DNA from: Streptomyces sp. TSRI0281 | GTDB taxonomy: Bacteria; Actinomycetota; Actinomycetes; Streptomycetales; Streptomycetaceae | Assembly: GCF_001905125.1 (NCBI RefSeq) | Contig: NZ_LWLE01000001.1 | Coordinates: forward strand, 896,880-960,879 | Reading direction: 5' to 3' | DNA: 64,000 nucleotides | Shown: in pieces, positions 7,685-18,122 of the stretch | How the letters are laid out: each line of letters starts with the position of its first letter | Numbering within the stretch: position 1 is the stretch's first letter | Program-made: the position numbers and the translations under genes | Notes under the pieces: model-generated | The model's database searches: none | Told to the model about the DNA's origin: nothing | What the model saw: only the letters and a program-made list of their open reading frames with translations

Positions 7685-9244
7685 CTACTCGCCCCTCCCC
7701 CGCAGCTCTCCCTTCACCACTTTGCCGCCCGCGTTGCGCGGCAGCTCGGTCACGAACTCCACCGACCTGGGCACCTTGAAGTTCGCCATCTCGCGCCGTG
7801 ACCAGGCGATCAGGTCGTCCGCGGTCACCGTCGCCCCCGGCCGCCGTACCGCGTACGCCTTGCCGACCTCGCCCAGCCTCGGGTCCGGGACGCCGATCAC
7901 CGCCACATCGGCCACGTCCGGGTGGAGGCCCAGGAGCTGTTCTATCTCGGCCGGGTAGGCGTTGAAGCCGCCGACGATGAACATGTCCTTGATCCGGTCC
8001 GTGATCCGGAGGTTGCCCGCCTCGTCGAGCACGCCCACGTCGCCGGTGCGCAGCCAGCCGTCCGGGGTGAGCGCGGCGGCCGTGGTGTCCGGGTCCTCGA
8101 AGTAGCCGTGCATCACATGGAAGCCGCGCACCAGGACCTCGCCCGGCTCGCCGGGGCCGGCCAGCACGCGGATCTCCGTACCGGGGATCGCGCGGCCCGA
8201 GGTGGTGGCGATGACGTCCGCCGGGTCGCCCCGGCGGCACATCGTGACGATGCCGCTCGCCTCGGAGAGGCCGTACGCCGTGAGGACCGTGGAGATGTGC
8301 AGTTCGGTGCGCAAGCGTTCCACCAGCTGGAGGGGGACGACGGCCGCACCGGTCACCACCAGGCGCAGGGCGGAGAGGTCGTGCGCCGCGCGGGACGGGT
8401 GGTCCAGCAGGGACTGGTGCAGGGTGGGCGGGCCCGGCAGGACCGAGATGCGTTCGGCGGCGATGTTGGCCAGCACCGTGTCCACGTGGAACACCGGCTG
8501 CGGGACCATGGTCGCGCCCCGCATCAGACAGGCGATGATCCCCGCCTTGTAGCCGAAGGTGTGGAAGAACGGGTTCACGATCAGATAGCGGTCGCCCTCG
8601 CGCAGCCCCGCCAGGTCGCTCCAGATCGCGTAGCACCGCAGGGTCTGGGCGTGTGTGATCACCGCCCCCTTGGGGCTGCCCGTGGTGCCCGAGGTGTAGA
8701 CGATGTCGGAGGGGGCGGAGGGGGAGATCGCGTCGGCGCGGGACCGCACCTCCGCACCGGACACCCCCTCCCCCGCCGCCAGGAAGTCCTTCCATGTGAC
8801 GTAGTCGCGCGGGGCGCTGTCCGCGAGCACCACCACCGTCTCCAGGTGCGGGAGTTCGACGTCCGAGCGGCGCAGCGAGGCCACGTAGGACGTACCGAGG
8901 AACGTGCCCGTGACGAAGAGCAGTTTCGCGCGGCTCCGCCGCAGGATGTACGCCGCCTCCGTGCCCTTGAACCGGGTGTTCAGCGGGACCAGCACCGCTC
9001 CCGCCGTCACCGCCCCCAGCGCGGAGACGATCCAGTCCAGGGTGTTCGGGGCCCAGATCGCGACCCGGTCCCCCGGCTCCACGCCCGAGGCCATGCACGC
9101 GGCGGCGGCCCGCTCGACCCGCTCGCCGAGTCCGGTGTACGAGAGACGGGTGCGGCCCTCGACCACCGCCTCCAGATCGCCGTACCGTTCCGCCGCCGCC
9201 CGTACCAGCTTCGGGATGCTTCCCCACTCCTCGTCGCCGCGCAT
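7685..9244 (-). CDS. Acyl-CoA ligase (AMP-forming, FadD3-like)
   Basis: 519 aa adenylate-forming enzyme converting a carboxylic acid to its CoA thioester. The P-loop motif YTSGTTGSPKG is at 183-193. The AYGLSEASG and GWLRTGDVG motifs and a C-terminal lid ending in PRNAGGKVVKGEL carry the catalytic Lys. Overall it resembles the FadD3/medium-chain type more than fatty acyl-AMP ligases. It is divergent from the lipid-transfer thiolase operon, with a shared regulon operator 34 bases before its start. It probably activates the acid substrate of that pathway, which is unknown. Confidence 0.85.
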   Translation of the reverse strand: MRGDEEWGSIPKLVRAAAERYGDLEAVVEGRTRLSYTGLGERVERAAAACMASGVEPGDRVAIWAPNTLDWIVSALGAVTAGAVLVPLNTRFKGTEAAYILRRSRAKLLFVTGTFLGTSYVASLRRSDVELPHLETVVVLADSAPRDYVTWKDFLAAGEGVSGAEVRSRADAISPSAPSDIVYTSGTTGSPKGAVITHAQTLRCYAIWSDLAGLREGDRYLIVNPFFHTFGYKAGIIACLMRGATMVPQPVFHVDTVLANIAAERISVLPGPPTLHQSLLDHPSRAAHDLSALRLVVTGAAVVPLQLVERLRTELHISTVLTAYGLSEASGIVTMCRRGDPADVIATTSGRAIPGTEIRVLAGPGEPGEVLVRGFHVMHGYFEDPDTTAAALTPDGWLRTGDVGVLDEAGNLRITDRIKDMFIVGGFNAYPAEIEQLLGLHPDVADVAVIGVPDPRLGEVGKAYAVRRPGATVTADDLIAWSRREMANFKVPRSVEFVTELPRNAGGKVVKGELRGRGE

Positions 9245-9277
9245 CGCACGCCCTCCCGCCGAACCGAACCGCAGTAG

Positions 9278-9292
9278 CTGACTATCCGTCAG
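9278..9292. promoter_or_regulatory. Regulon operator B (CTGACTATCCGTCAG)
   Basis: Perfect 5-base arms; the sequence is identical to operator J at 48.37 kb. It lies between the divergent acyl-CoA ligase (34 bases away) and lipid-transfer thiolase (55 bases away), so it could repress both. CAGATT, a -10-like sequence for the thiolase, overlaps its right edge. Confidence 0.75.
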
Positions 9293-9347
9293 ATTAGCTG
9301 TAGCCTCGGGCGCTGTCAGCAGTCAGGACGTTCCGGGAGGTGTACGG

Positions 9348-10496
9348 GTGGCGACGCTCAAAGACGTGACAGCGATAGCCGGCATCGGACAGACGGCCTT
9401 CGCGAAACAACTCCCCGAGTCCGAGAAGACCTTGGCCTGCCGGGCCATCGTCGCGGCCCTCGACGACGCGGGCATCGACGCCTCGGAGGTGGACGCCTTC
9501 GCCTCGTACACGATGGAGGAGACCGACGAGGTCGAGGTCGCCAAGGCCGTCGGGGCCGGCGATGTCACCTTCTTCTCCAAGGTGGGCTACGGGGGCGGGG
9601 GGTCCTGCGCGACCGTCGCGCATCTCGCCGCCGCCGTCGCCACCGGGCAGGCGAGCGTCGGGGTGGCCTGGCGGTCCCGGAAGCGGGGCTCGGGACCGAG
9701 GCCCTGGAAGAACACCGCCGTGCAGCTGCCCACCCCCGCCCAGTGGACCCGGCCGTACGGGCTGCTGCGGCCCGCCGACGAGATCGGCATGCTCGCCCGG
9801 CGGTACATGCACGAGTACGGGGCCACCCGCGACCATCTCTTCAACGTCGCGCTCGCCTGCCGCAACCGGGCCAACCAGAACCCGGACGCGATGATGTACG
9901 AACGCCCGCTGACCCGCGAGATGTATATGACCTCCCGCTGGATCAGCGACCCTCTCTGCCTCTTCGACAACTGCCTGGAGACCGACGGGGCGCTCGCCTG
10001 TGTCATCGTCTCCGCCGAACGCGCCCGCGACTGCCGGCAGAAGCCCGTCCTCATCCACTCCGTCGCCCAGGGCCTGCCCGCCCAGCACCACGGCATGGTC
10101 AACTACTGGAACGACGACCCGCTCACCGGCCCCGCCTGGACGGCGGCGCGACAGCTGTGGAAGCAGGCCGACTTCGGTCCGGACGACGTCGATGTCGCCC
10201 AGATCTACGACGCGTTCACCCCCCTCATCCCGCTCTCCCTGGAGGGCTACGGCTTCTGCGGGCGCGGCGAGGGCGCCGCGTTCACCGAGGGCGGGGCGCT
10301 GGAGAGCGGCGGCCGGCTGCCCGTCAACACCGGGGGCGGCGGGCTCAGCGAGGCGTACGTCCACGGCTTCAACCTCATCACCGAGGGCGTCAAACAGCTG
10401 CGCGGGACCTCCACCGCCCAGGTGCCGGACGCCGCCACCTGCCTGGTCACCGCGGGTGAGGGCGTGCCCACCTCCGCGGTTCTGCTGAGGAGTTGA
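9348..10496 (+). CDS. Thiolase-like lipid-transfer protein (Ltp), first copy
   Basis: 382 aa thiolase-fold protein of the sterol-carrier/lipid-transfer (SCP-x thiolase) class. It has the glycine-rich GGGGSCATVAHLAAAV, the class signature QIYDAFTPLIPLSLEGYGF and GGLSEAYVHG near the C-terminus. Proteins of this class paired with a DUF35 partner act as retro-aldolases in sterol side-chain catabolism (Ltp2 with ChsH2-type DUF35). A DUF35 gene follows one base after its stop, so a complex is likely. The GTG start has GGGAGG correctly placed. First gene of a three-gene operon behind operator B. Confidence 0.85.
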   Translation: MATLKDVTAIAGIGQTAFAKQLPESEKTLACRAIVAALDDAGIDASEVDAFASYTMEETDEVEVAKAVGAGDVTFFSKVGYGGGGSCATVAHLAAAVATGQASVGVAWRSRKRGSGPRPWKNTAVQLPTPAQWTRPYGLLRPADEIGMLARRYMHEYGATRDHLFNVALACRNRANQNPDAMMYERPLTREMYMTSRWISDPLCLFDNCLETDGALACVIVSAERARDCRQKPVLIHSVAQGLPAQHHGMVNYWNDDPLTGPAWTAARQLWKQADFGPDDVDVAQIYDAFTPLIPLSLEGYGFCGRGEGAAFTEGGALESGGRLPVNTGGGGLSEAYVHGFNLITEGVKQLRGTSTAQVPDAATCLVTAGEGVPTSAVLLRS

Positions 10497-10497
10497 G

Positions 10498-10950
10498 ATG
10501 CCGACACCGGATTCCCCCCTTCTGCTGCCCGTCGTCGACGAGGACGGGGCACCGTTCTGGGAGTACGCCGCCGCCGGTGAACTCCGCGTCCAGTCCTGCG
10601 CCGCCCCCGGCTGCGGCGAACTCCGCTTCCCGCCCCGGCCCTGCTGCCCGCACTGCCAGTCCTTCGACAGCGAGTGGCGGGCGATGAGCGGGCGCGGCCG
10701 CATCTGGTCGTTCGTGCTGCCGCATCCGCCCCTGCTGCCCGCGTACGCCGAACAGGCCCCGTACAACGCGGTCGTCGTGGAGCTTTCCGACGCCCCGCAC
10801 ATCCGGCTGGTCGGAAACGTGGTCGCCGGGCCCGACGCGCGACTGGACTCGGTCGATCCGGGGCGGCTGCGGATCGGGGCGGCGGTCCGGGCGGTCTTCT
10901 GCCCGGTCACGCCGGACGTGACCATGGTCCGCTGGCTGCTGGAGCGCTGA
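10498..10950 (+). CDS. DUF35 zinc-ribbon/OB-fold partner protein
   Basis: 150 aa. A zinc ribbon uses C34, C39, C50 and C53 (CAAPGC, then CCPHC), followed by an OB-fold half containing GRIWSFV and YNAVVVEL. DUF35 proteins are obligate partners of thiolase-like aldolases or synthases and bind the acyl-CoA. It follows the lipid-transfer gene with one base between stop and start. The pairing is family knowledge plus adjacency; the reaction is inferred. Confidence 0.85.
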   Translation: MPTPDSPLLLPVVDEDGAPFWEYAAAGELRVQSCAAPGCGELRFPPRPCCPHCQSFDSEWRAMSGRGRIWSFVLPHPPLLPAYAEQAPYNAVVVELSDAPHIRLVGNVVAGPDARLDSVDPGRLRIGAAVRAVFCPVTPDVTMVRWLLER

Positions 10951-10953
10951 GCG

Positions 10954-11742
10954 ATGGCGCTGCGCACCGAGACGGACAAGGGGAGCAAAGTCGCCGTCGT
11001 CACCCTGGACCGGCCCACGAGGCTCAACGCCATCGACCTGGCCACCGCCGGTGAACTGGCCGCCACCTGGAGGGCGTTCCGCTTCGACGAGGAGGTGCGT
11101 GCCGTCGTCGTGACCGGAGCGGGCGGGCGCGCCTTCTGCACCGGGATCGACCGGGGGGCCGAGGTCCCGCAGCCCCCGTCCCCGTACACGATCGACGATC
11201 CGCTGCTGGCGATCGGGCCCAAGGCGAACGACCTGTGGAAGCCGGTGATCGCGGCCGTCGAGGGGATGGCCTGCGGCGGGGCGTTCTATCTGCTGGGCGA
11301 GGCCGAGTTCGTCATCGCGTCCGAGGACGCGACGTTCTTCGACCCGCACACGACGTACGGCATGGTCAGCGCGTACGAGGCGATCTCCATGGCCCAGCGG
11401 ATGCCGTTCGGGGAGGTGGCCCGGATGTCCCTGATGGGCACGGCCGAACGGGTGACGGCCCGCCGGGCGTACGAGACCGGCCTGGTCAGCGAGGTCACCG
11501 CGCCCGGCGGCGCGCTGGCGGCCGCGGTACGTGCGGCCACCACGATCGCCTCGTACCCGACGGCCGCCGTCCAGGGCACCGTACGGGCTGTGTGGTCCGC
11601 GAAGGAGGCGGCCCGCGCCCAGGCCATGGCGCATGCCCCGCATCTCATCGCGCTCGGCAATCTGGCGCCGGAGCGGCAGGCCGAGCTGTTCGAGGGACGG
11701 AGCAGGGGCGGGGACGGGGGCGGGGCTCCCCGGTTGCGGTGA
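10954..11742 (+). CDS. Enoyl-CoA hydratase/isomerase-family protein
   Basis: 262 aa crotonase-fold protein. LDRPTRLNAID gives the CoA-binding start. The oxyanion-hole segments are FCTGIDRG and GMACGGAFYLLG. The usual second catalytic Glu region (FFDPHTTYGMVSAYEA) lacks the canonical E-x7-GLxPD pattern, so it may be an isomerase, hydrolase or other crotonase rather than a classical hydratase. Three bases separate it from the DUF35 gene, making it the last gene of the Ltp-DUF35 operon. Confidence 0.8.
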   Translation: MALRTETDKGSKVAVVTLDRPTRLNAIDLATAGELAATWRAFRFDEEVRAVVVTGAGGRAFCTGIDRGAEVPQPPSPYTIDDPLLAIGPKANDLWKPVIAAVEGMACGGAFYLLGEAEFVIASEDATFFDPHTTYGMVSAYEAISMAQRMPFGEVARMSLMGTAERVTARRAYETGLVSEVTAPGGALAAAVRAATTIASYPTAAVQGTVRAVWSAKEAARAQAMAHAPHLIALGNLAPERQAELFEGRSRGGDGGGAPRLR

Positions 11743-11784
11743 GCCGGTGGCGTTCCGCGGTCGCGGTGAGCCGCCCGCCCGTCG

Positions 11785-12321
11785 TCAGGGGCGCGCCACC
11801 GCCGTGACCTGGCAGCGCTTCACCCTGGACACCTTGCGGGGGCTGTCCATGCGCACGGTCAGGCTCTTGACGTCGCCGTAGCCGAGTGTCGCGGTGGTCT
11901 GCGCGGAGTCGACCTTCCGGCCGACGGCGTCCAGAAAGGTCACATCGATCTCGTACGTCCGATCCGTGCCGGCGACCTTGGACCTGATCTCCACGACGGA
12001 CGAGGTGACGGCCTTGCGCTTGCCCTTGCGGGGCTGGGCGCAGCGGATGACCCGGACGTCCGGGGCGTCGGACGCCGTGGTGCCGGGGGTGGGCGTGCCG
12101 TAGTCGGTTCCGCCGGAGGAGCTGCTCGACGAGCTGTCGTAGTCGTCGTAGTCGTGGTTGCTCTTCTTGGAGCTGGAGCATCCGCCGCCGCCACCCGAGC
12201 TGCTGCTCTTGCCACTGCGGCTCTTGCCGCCCTTGCCCCCACTATGGGAGGTCGAGAATCCGGTGAGCGCGAGCACCACCACGACCAGCACCGCCGCGAA
12301 CTTCATACGCTGCCGCATCAT
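11785..12321 (-). CDS. Secreted serine/glycine-rich hypothetical protein
   Basis: 178 aa, family not recognised. MMRQRMKFAAVLVVVVLALTG is a clear signal peptide. A low-complexity stretch rich in Ser, Gly, Lys and Asp (about 30-75) follows, then a compact beta-rich domain of about 95 residues with two Cys (VIRCAQ and VKRCQV), perhaps a disulfide. GGGGGG eight bases before ATG 12321 supports this start over the longer frame. It is divergent from a membrane protein, with a triple direct repeat between them that may control both. Confidence 0.7.
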   Translation of the reverse strand: MMRQRMKFAAVLVVVVLALTGFSTSHSGGKGGKSRSGKSSSSGGGGGCSSSKKSNHDYDDYDSSSSSSSGGTDYGTPTPGTTASDAPDVRVIRCAQPRKGKRKAVTSSVVEIRSKVAGTDRTYEIDVTFLDAVGRKVDSAQTTATLGYGDVKSLTVRMDSPRKVSRVKRCQVTAVARP

Positions 12322-12399
12322 CGATGCAGCCCCCCTTGAGTTGTCACCGTCTGCTTGCCGGCCGTCTCCGTACCGCCCACAGCATGGCGGCCGAAGACC

Positions 12400-12443
12400 C
12401 ATGACCAAGTCATGACCCTGTCACGGTCCCGTCATGGTCTGTG
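12400..12443. promoter_or_regulatory. Triple 11-bp-period direct repeat, response-regulator-like box
   Basis: GTCAT (12409-12413), GTCAC (12420-12424) and GTCAT (12431-12435) are each separated by six bases, an exact 11-base period. The repeat extends weakly on both sides. This matches the GTnAC-n6-GTnAC format described for AfsQ1 and the general format of OmpR-class response regulators. It lies midway between the divergent secreted and membrane protein genes. Confidence 0.55.
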
Positions 12444-12551
12444 TGGCGGGGGTGACCGGCCGGGCGTAGCGTCGGCCGGGGGTGGGGCGCGGATGCCGTC
12501 GGCACGCGCCGCACGCACCGCACACGCGGCATGTGCCGCAGGAGGCTGATG

Positions 12552-13253
12552 ATGATTCGCAACGTCCTCGGCTCCGTCGTCGCCCTCATCGGAGCGGCGG
12601 GCGCCGTCCAGAGTCCTTTCAGCGAGTGGTACAACAGCCGGCTCGGGCGCGACTACCGCGTCCAGGACCTCTTCGGCGGCATCACCACCACGTCGTCCGG
12701 GGTCATGGTCTCGATCCTGCTGCCGTTCCTGTTCGCCGCGCTGGTGGTGATCGTCGGGGTGATCCTGCGGTCACGGCTGCTGGTGGCGTTCGCGGGCGTG
12801 GTGGTGCTCGGCTTCACCGTGCTGTGGATGGTCCGGCAGGGGCAGGCGGCGGGCGGCCTGACCGTGTCCGGGGACGAGTCGGGCCTCCGGATGGGGGTGG
12901 CGAGCGCTGCGGCGGGCGGGGCGCTGATTCTGCTGGGGGCGCTGCTGATGTCGGGGCGGGTGAAGAAGCCGGCCGGGCGGCATGCGGCCCCCTATCGCGC
13001 GCCCGGGGAGGACCACCCGGACACCTGGCCGCCCACGCAGGAGCCGGGGATGTCCGCGCAGACGACGCCATGGCCGGAACCGGAGGCGGACCCGTACACG
13101 GGCCCGGACCCCGGCGCCCCGCACGACCCGCGCTCCCGGGGCGCGGCTCCGTACGACGACCAGGACCAGGACACGGCGCCGCATCCGGTGTATCCGGAGC
13201 ACGACGAGGGGCATGACGAGGGGCACGACCCCGGCCGCCCGCCGCAGAACTGA
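12552..13253 (+). CDS. Membrane protein with acidic/proline-rich tail
   Basis: 233 aa of unknown function. Predicted membrane segments are at about 2-20, 55-75, 78-98 and 120-140 (GVMVSILLPFLFAALVVIVG; ILLGALLM). A soluble tail of about 90 residues rich in Pro, Asp and His follows, ending in a short EHDEGHDEGHD repeat. AGGAGG at 12540-12545 fits the second ATG (12552) better than 12549. The gene is convergent with afsK across a minisatellite. Confidence 0.7.
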   Translation: MIRNVLGSVVALIGAAGAVQSPFSEWYNSRLGRDYRVQDLFGGITTTSSGVMVSILLPFLFAALVVIVGVILRSRLLVAFAGVVVLGFTVLWMVRQGQAAGGLTVSGDESGLRMGVASAAAGGALILLGALLMSGRVKKPAGRHAAPYRAPGEDHPDTWPPTQEPGMSAQTTPWPEPEADPYTGPDPGAPHDPRSRGAAPYDDQDQDTAPHPVYPEHDEGHDEGHDPGRPPQN

Positions 13254-13269
13254 GACCGCCGCCGCTTCC

Positions 13270-13408
13270 CTGTGCACGGGCCTGGTTCCGTCCCTGCGCA
13301 CGGCCTTGTTCCGTCCCGGCGCACGAGCCTTGTTCTTCTTGCGCGCGGCCTGATTCCGTCCCTGCGCGCGGCCCCTGTTCTTCCTGCGCACGGGGCCCTG
13401 TTCCGCCC

Positions 13409-13429
<21 letters not shown>
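13270..13429. repeat. Degenerate ~23-bp tandem repeat at the 3' end of afsK
   Basis: About seven decayed units on the theme CTGCGCACGGCCTTGTTCC fill the gap between the convergent membrane-protein and afsK genes. They run through the afsK stop codon into its last codons. There is no conserved spacer, so it is not a CRISPR array. No stronger terminator is visible here. Confidence 0.75.
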
Positions 13430-15799
<2,370 letters not shown>

Positions 15800-16000
15800 T
15801 TGCCTGCCACCTCCCCGTACGGACCTCAGGAACAGAAGCCCGCGAATTCCCGCCCTGTGCAGCGTCTCACCACTGGGCACCACCTGGCGGTGCGCACCCC
15901 GATTGTTCCTGGCTCGGGCGCCGGTTGCGAACCCGGGGGCGGATCAGGGTGTCTCATGTCACTTCGCCCGCTATCCGCCCACACCGGCCGCCCGGAACGA

Positions 16001-16810
16001 TTACGGAAGCAGTCCGATCGGCTGGAGTACGGCGAAAGCGGCGCCCTGATCGTCGTGGAGAACGGCCATCCGCCCGTGCGGGATGTCGAACGGCGGCGCG
16101 GAGACCCGGCCGCCCAGACGCACGGCGCTCTCGACAGCCCGGTCGCAGTCGACGACGGCGAAGTAGGTGAGGAAGTGGCTGGGCAGCTCGGCGGGGAAGG
16201 CGTCCGTGATCACGCTGCGCCCGCCGATCGCGGTGTCGGGGCCCGGTTCGGTGCCCGCCGGGGACCACATCCGGAAGGCGACGAGGGACTCGGCGGTTCC
16301 GGAGGCGTCGCTCCCGGACTCTCCCAGGTCGGTGCCCCGGAAGCCGAAGACCTTCTCGTAGAACGGATCGACACGCTCCGGCTGCCGGGTGTAGACCTCG
16401 GTCCAGCAGAAGGCGCCGGGCTCGTTCTGCTTCTCGAAGCCGGCGCGGTCACCCGCCTGCCAGAGCCCGAAGACCGCGCCGCCGGGGTCGGCGGCCTGTG
16501 CCACGAACCCGGCCCGTCCGGCGTGCACCGGCTCGGTGATCACCTGGCCGCCCTCCTCACGGATCGCGGCCACCGTGGCCCTGATGTCGTCGGTGGAGAA
16601 GTAGACACCCCAGGCGGTCGGCATCCGGCCGTCCCGCTTCGCGGCGAGTGCGGCGACGAGCCTGCCGTCACTGAAGGCGTCGGCGAAGGGCATGCCGTCA
16701 CCCGCGCGGAAGGTCCAGCCGAAGAGCCCGCCGTAGAAGCGCTTGCCCGCTTCGAGGTCGGAGAGCTGCACATCCACCCAGCACGGCGCGGAGTGCGCGA
16801 ATACGGCCAT
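16001..16810 (-). CDS. Double VOC-domain protein next to afsK, KbpA candidate
   Basis: 269 aa with two glyoxalase/VOC modules: CWVDVQLSDLEAGKRFYGG and CWTEVYTRQPERVDPFYEKVFG each open a beta-alpha-beta-beta-beta unit. In S. coelicolor the AfsK-binding protein KbpA (252 aa), which inhibits AfsK autophosphorylation, is encoded beside afsK. Position, orientation and size suggest this is its orthologue, but I recall that protein's sequence too poorly to assign the symbol. Enzyme activity is unknown. ATG 16810 has GGAAGG upstream; the longer reading frame has no ribosome site. Confidence 0.8.
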   Translation of the reverse strand: MAVFAHSAPCWVDVQLSDLEAGKRFYGGLFGWTFRAGDGMPFADAFSDGRLVAALAAKRDGRMPTAWGVYFSTDDIRATVAAIREEGGQVITEPVHAGRAGFVAQAADPGGAVFGLWQAGDRAGFEKQNEPGAFCWTEVYTRQPERVDPFYEKVFGFRGTDLGESGSDASGTAESLVAFRMWSPAGTEPGPDTAIGGRSVITDAFPAELPSHFLTYFAVVDCDRAVESAVRLGGRVSAPPFDIPHGRMAVLHDDQGAAFAVLQPIGLLP

Positions 16811-16942
16811 GGGCCCGGGTCCTTCCGTTGCAGTGACGCCCGTCACACTCAACGTAGCCTCGGGCCCCGCACTCCGCGCCCCGGCGCACCCCCGGCCCAT
16901 CCATATAGAACGTTCGCCCGAATCGTGAAGATCCAGCACCCC

Positions 16943-16976
16943 CGTGGACAAAAGTTGTCCACCGAAGTTGTCCACA
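16943..16976. promoter_or_regulatory. Cluster of three DnaA boxes
   Basis: TTGTCCACA (16968-16976) is a perfect Streptomyces DnaA box. TTGTCCACC (16955-16963) and CGTGGACAA (16943-16951, inverted) each match eight of nine. The first two form the palindrome GTGGACAA-AAG-TTGTCCAC. The cluster sits in the 322-base gap between the VOC gene and the TetR gene, about 157 bases before the TetR start. Nothing else was recognised in this gap apart from the operator-like site at the TetR start. Confidence 0.7.
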
Positions 16977-17124
16977 GGCTGTTGATAACACTAATGCCGA
17001 GCGGCCTCCCGGAACGGAAGCGAGCCTCCCGGAACGGGCCCGGATGCCTCCGTACACCCCTCCGGTCCTGCGGCGTTCCCCATTTGCAGTCGGCCGAATC
17101 GCGCTCCGATCACCCGTCGGTAAG

Positions 17125-17139
17125 CTGACGGCATGACAG
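17125..17139. promoter_or_regulatory. Weak regulon-operator match overlapping the TetR start
   Basis: CTGACGGCATGACAG matches the regulon palindrome at 10 of its 12 conserved positions: the left arm is perfect and the right arm has two mismatches. It covers the ATG of the TetR gene. A TAAGCT -10-like element precedes it, suggesting a nearly leaderless message. It could be an autoregulatory site; chance matches of this quality are expected a few times per 64 kb, so position is the main support. Confidence 0.4.
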
Positions 17140-17780
17140 GACAAGTACGCACCGTCGACGGCCGCGTGGCCGGACGACGCGGCCAGGCGACGCGGCAGAA
17201 GCTGCTCGACTGCCTCAGCGAGATGCTCAGTTCCTCGCCGTACCGGGACGTCAAAGTCATCGACGTCGCCCGGAAGGCCGGGACTTCACCCGCGACTTTC
17301 TACCAGTACTTCCCCGACGTCGAGGGCGCTGTCCTCGAAATCGCCGAGGAAATGGCCAAGGAGGGCGCCGGGCTGACCGCACTGGTCGCGGGCCGCTCCT
17401 GGGTCGGCAAGGCCGGCTGGCAGACCTCCGAGGAACTGGTCGAGGGCTTCCTCGACTTCTGGCGTCACCACGACGCGATCCTCCGCGTGGTCGACCTCGG
17501 CGCGGCCGAGGGCGACAAGCGGTTCTACAAGATCCGCATGAAGATCCTGAACTCGGTCACCAACTCCCTTACCGAAGCGGTCAAGGAGCTCCAGGCCAAG
17601 GGCAAGGTCGACAAGGACGTCAGCCCCGCGGCGATGGCGGGCGCCCTGGTCGCGATGCTGGCCGCGGTCGCCTCGCACCAGAAGGGCTTCACCACCTGGG
17701 GCGTGAAGCAGGCCGAACTCAAGCCGAACCTCGCCCTGTTGGTCCACCTGGGCATCACCGGCAAGAAGCCGACGAAGTAA
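17133..17780 (+). CDS. TetR-family repressor, candidate controller of the regulon
   Basis: 215 aa. The TetR helix-turn-helix occupies about 20-65, with recognition helix region DVARKAGTSPATFYQYFPDVE. The remainder is an all-helical ligand/dimer domain (WRHHDAILRVVDLGAAEGDKRF, then KVDKDVSPAAMAGALVAML). TetR proteins with FYQYF-type helices and acyl-CoA pathway neighbours usually release DNA on binding a CoA thioester. A weak operator-like palindrome overlaps the start codon. It lies between the afsK locus and the acyl-CoA dehydrogenase operon and is the only TetR gene in the window. The role as regulon repressor is inference. Confidence 0.88.
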   Translation: MTGQVRTVDGRVAGRRGQATRQKLLDCLSEMLSSSPYRDVKVIDVARKAGTSPATFYQYFPDVEGAVLEIAEEMAKEGAGLTALVAGRSWVGKAGWQTSEELVEGFLDFWRHHDAILRVVDLGAAEGDKRFYKIRMKILNSVTNSLTEAVKELQAKGKVDKDVSPAAMAGALVAMLAAVASHQKGFTTWGVKQAELKPNLALLVHLGITGKKPTK

Positions 17781-17858
17781 GCACCGGCACGGGCTCCGGA
17801 CGCCCCGGCACACGCCGGGCACGTACGGCGGCCCCGGGCGCCCCCAGGTCCTGTCTCA

Positions 17859-17892
17859 CCGACGGCGGATCACGCAGGTGATCCGCCGTCGG
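17859..17892 (+). terminator. Strong hairpin terminator after the TetR gene
   Basis: Perfect 15-base arms (17859-17873 and 17878-17892) with tetraloop GCAG, 79 bases after the TetR stop. No T-tract. Together with the tandem repeat beyond it, this is what the 338-base gap before the nitroreductase contains. Confidence 0.8.
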
Positions 17893-18007
17893 CGTCCCCG
17901 GCCCCGGACGTGGGCGCGGACGTGGGCGCGGGCGCGGCCCGGAACTGCGACTTCCACGGCCTCACGGCGCCCCGGCTCCGGAACGCCGCCCTCCGCGCGA
18001 TTCACGG

Positions 18008-18122
18008 CGCCCGGCCTCACCGAACTCCCGGCGTCAGCGCACGCCCGGTCTCACCGAAGCCCCGGCGTCACCGCACACCCGGCCTCACCGAAGCCCCGGC
18101 CTCACCGCACACCCGGCCTCAC
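18008..18122. repeat. 34-bp tandem repeat, 3.4 copies, ending in a stop codon
   Basis: Units 18008-18041, 18042-18075 and 18076-18109 plus a 13-base partial are 85-95% alike (theme CACCCGGCCTCACCGAAGCC). Units abut directly without spacers. The final partial unit contains the stop codon of the nitroreductase gene on the other strand. Confidence 0.8.

Noticed and set aside
16943..16976. Replication origin
   Set aside because: Only three boxes, no dnaA/dnaN/gyr genes nearby and no AT-rich unwinding region; Streptomyces oriC has many more boxes.
18008..18122. CRISPR array
   Set aside because: Units are directly adjacent with no spacers and the array overlaps a stop codon; no cas genes are in the window.
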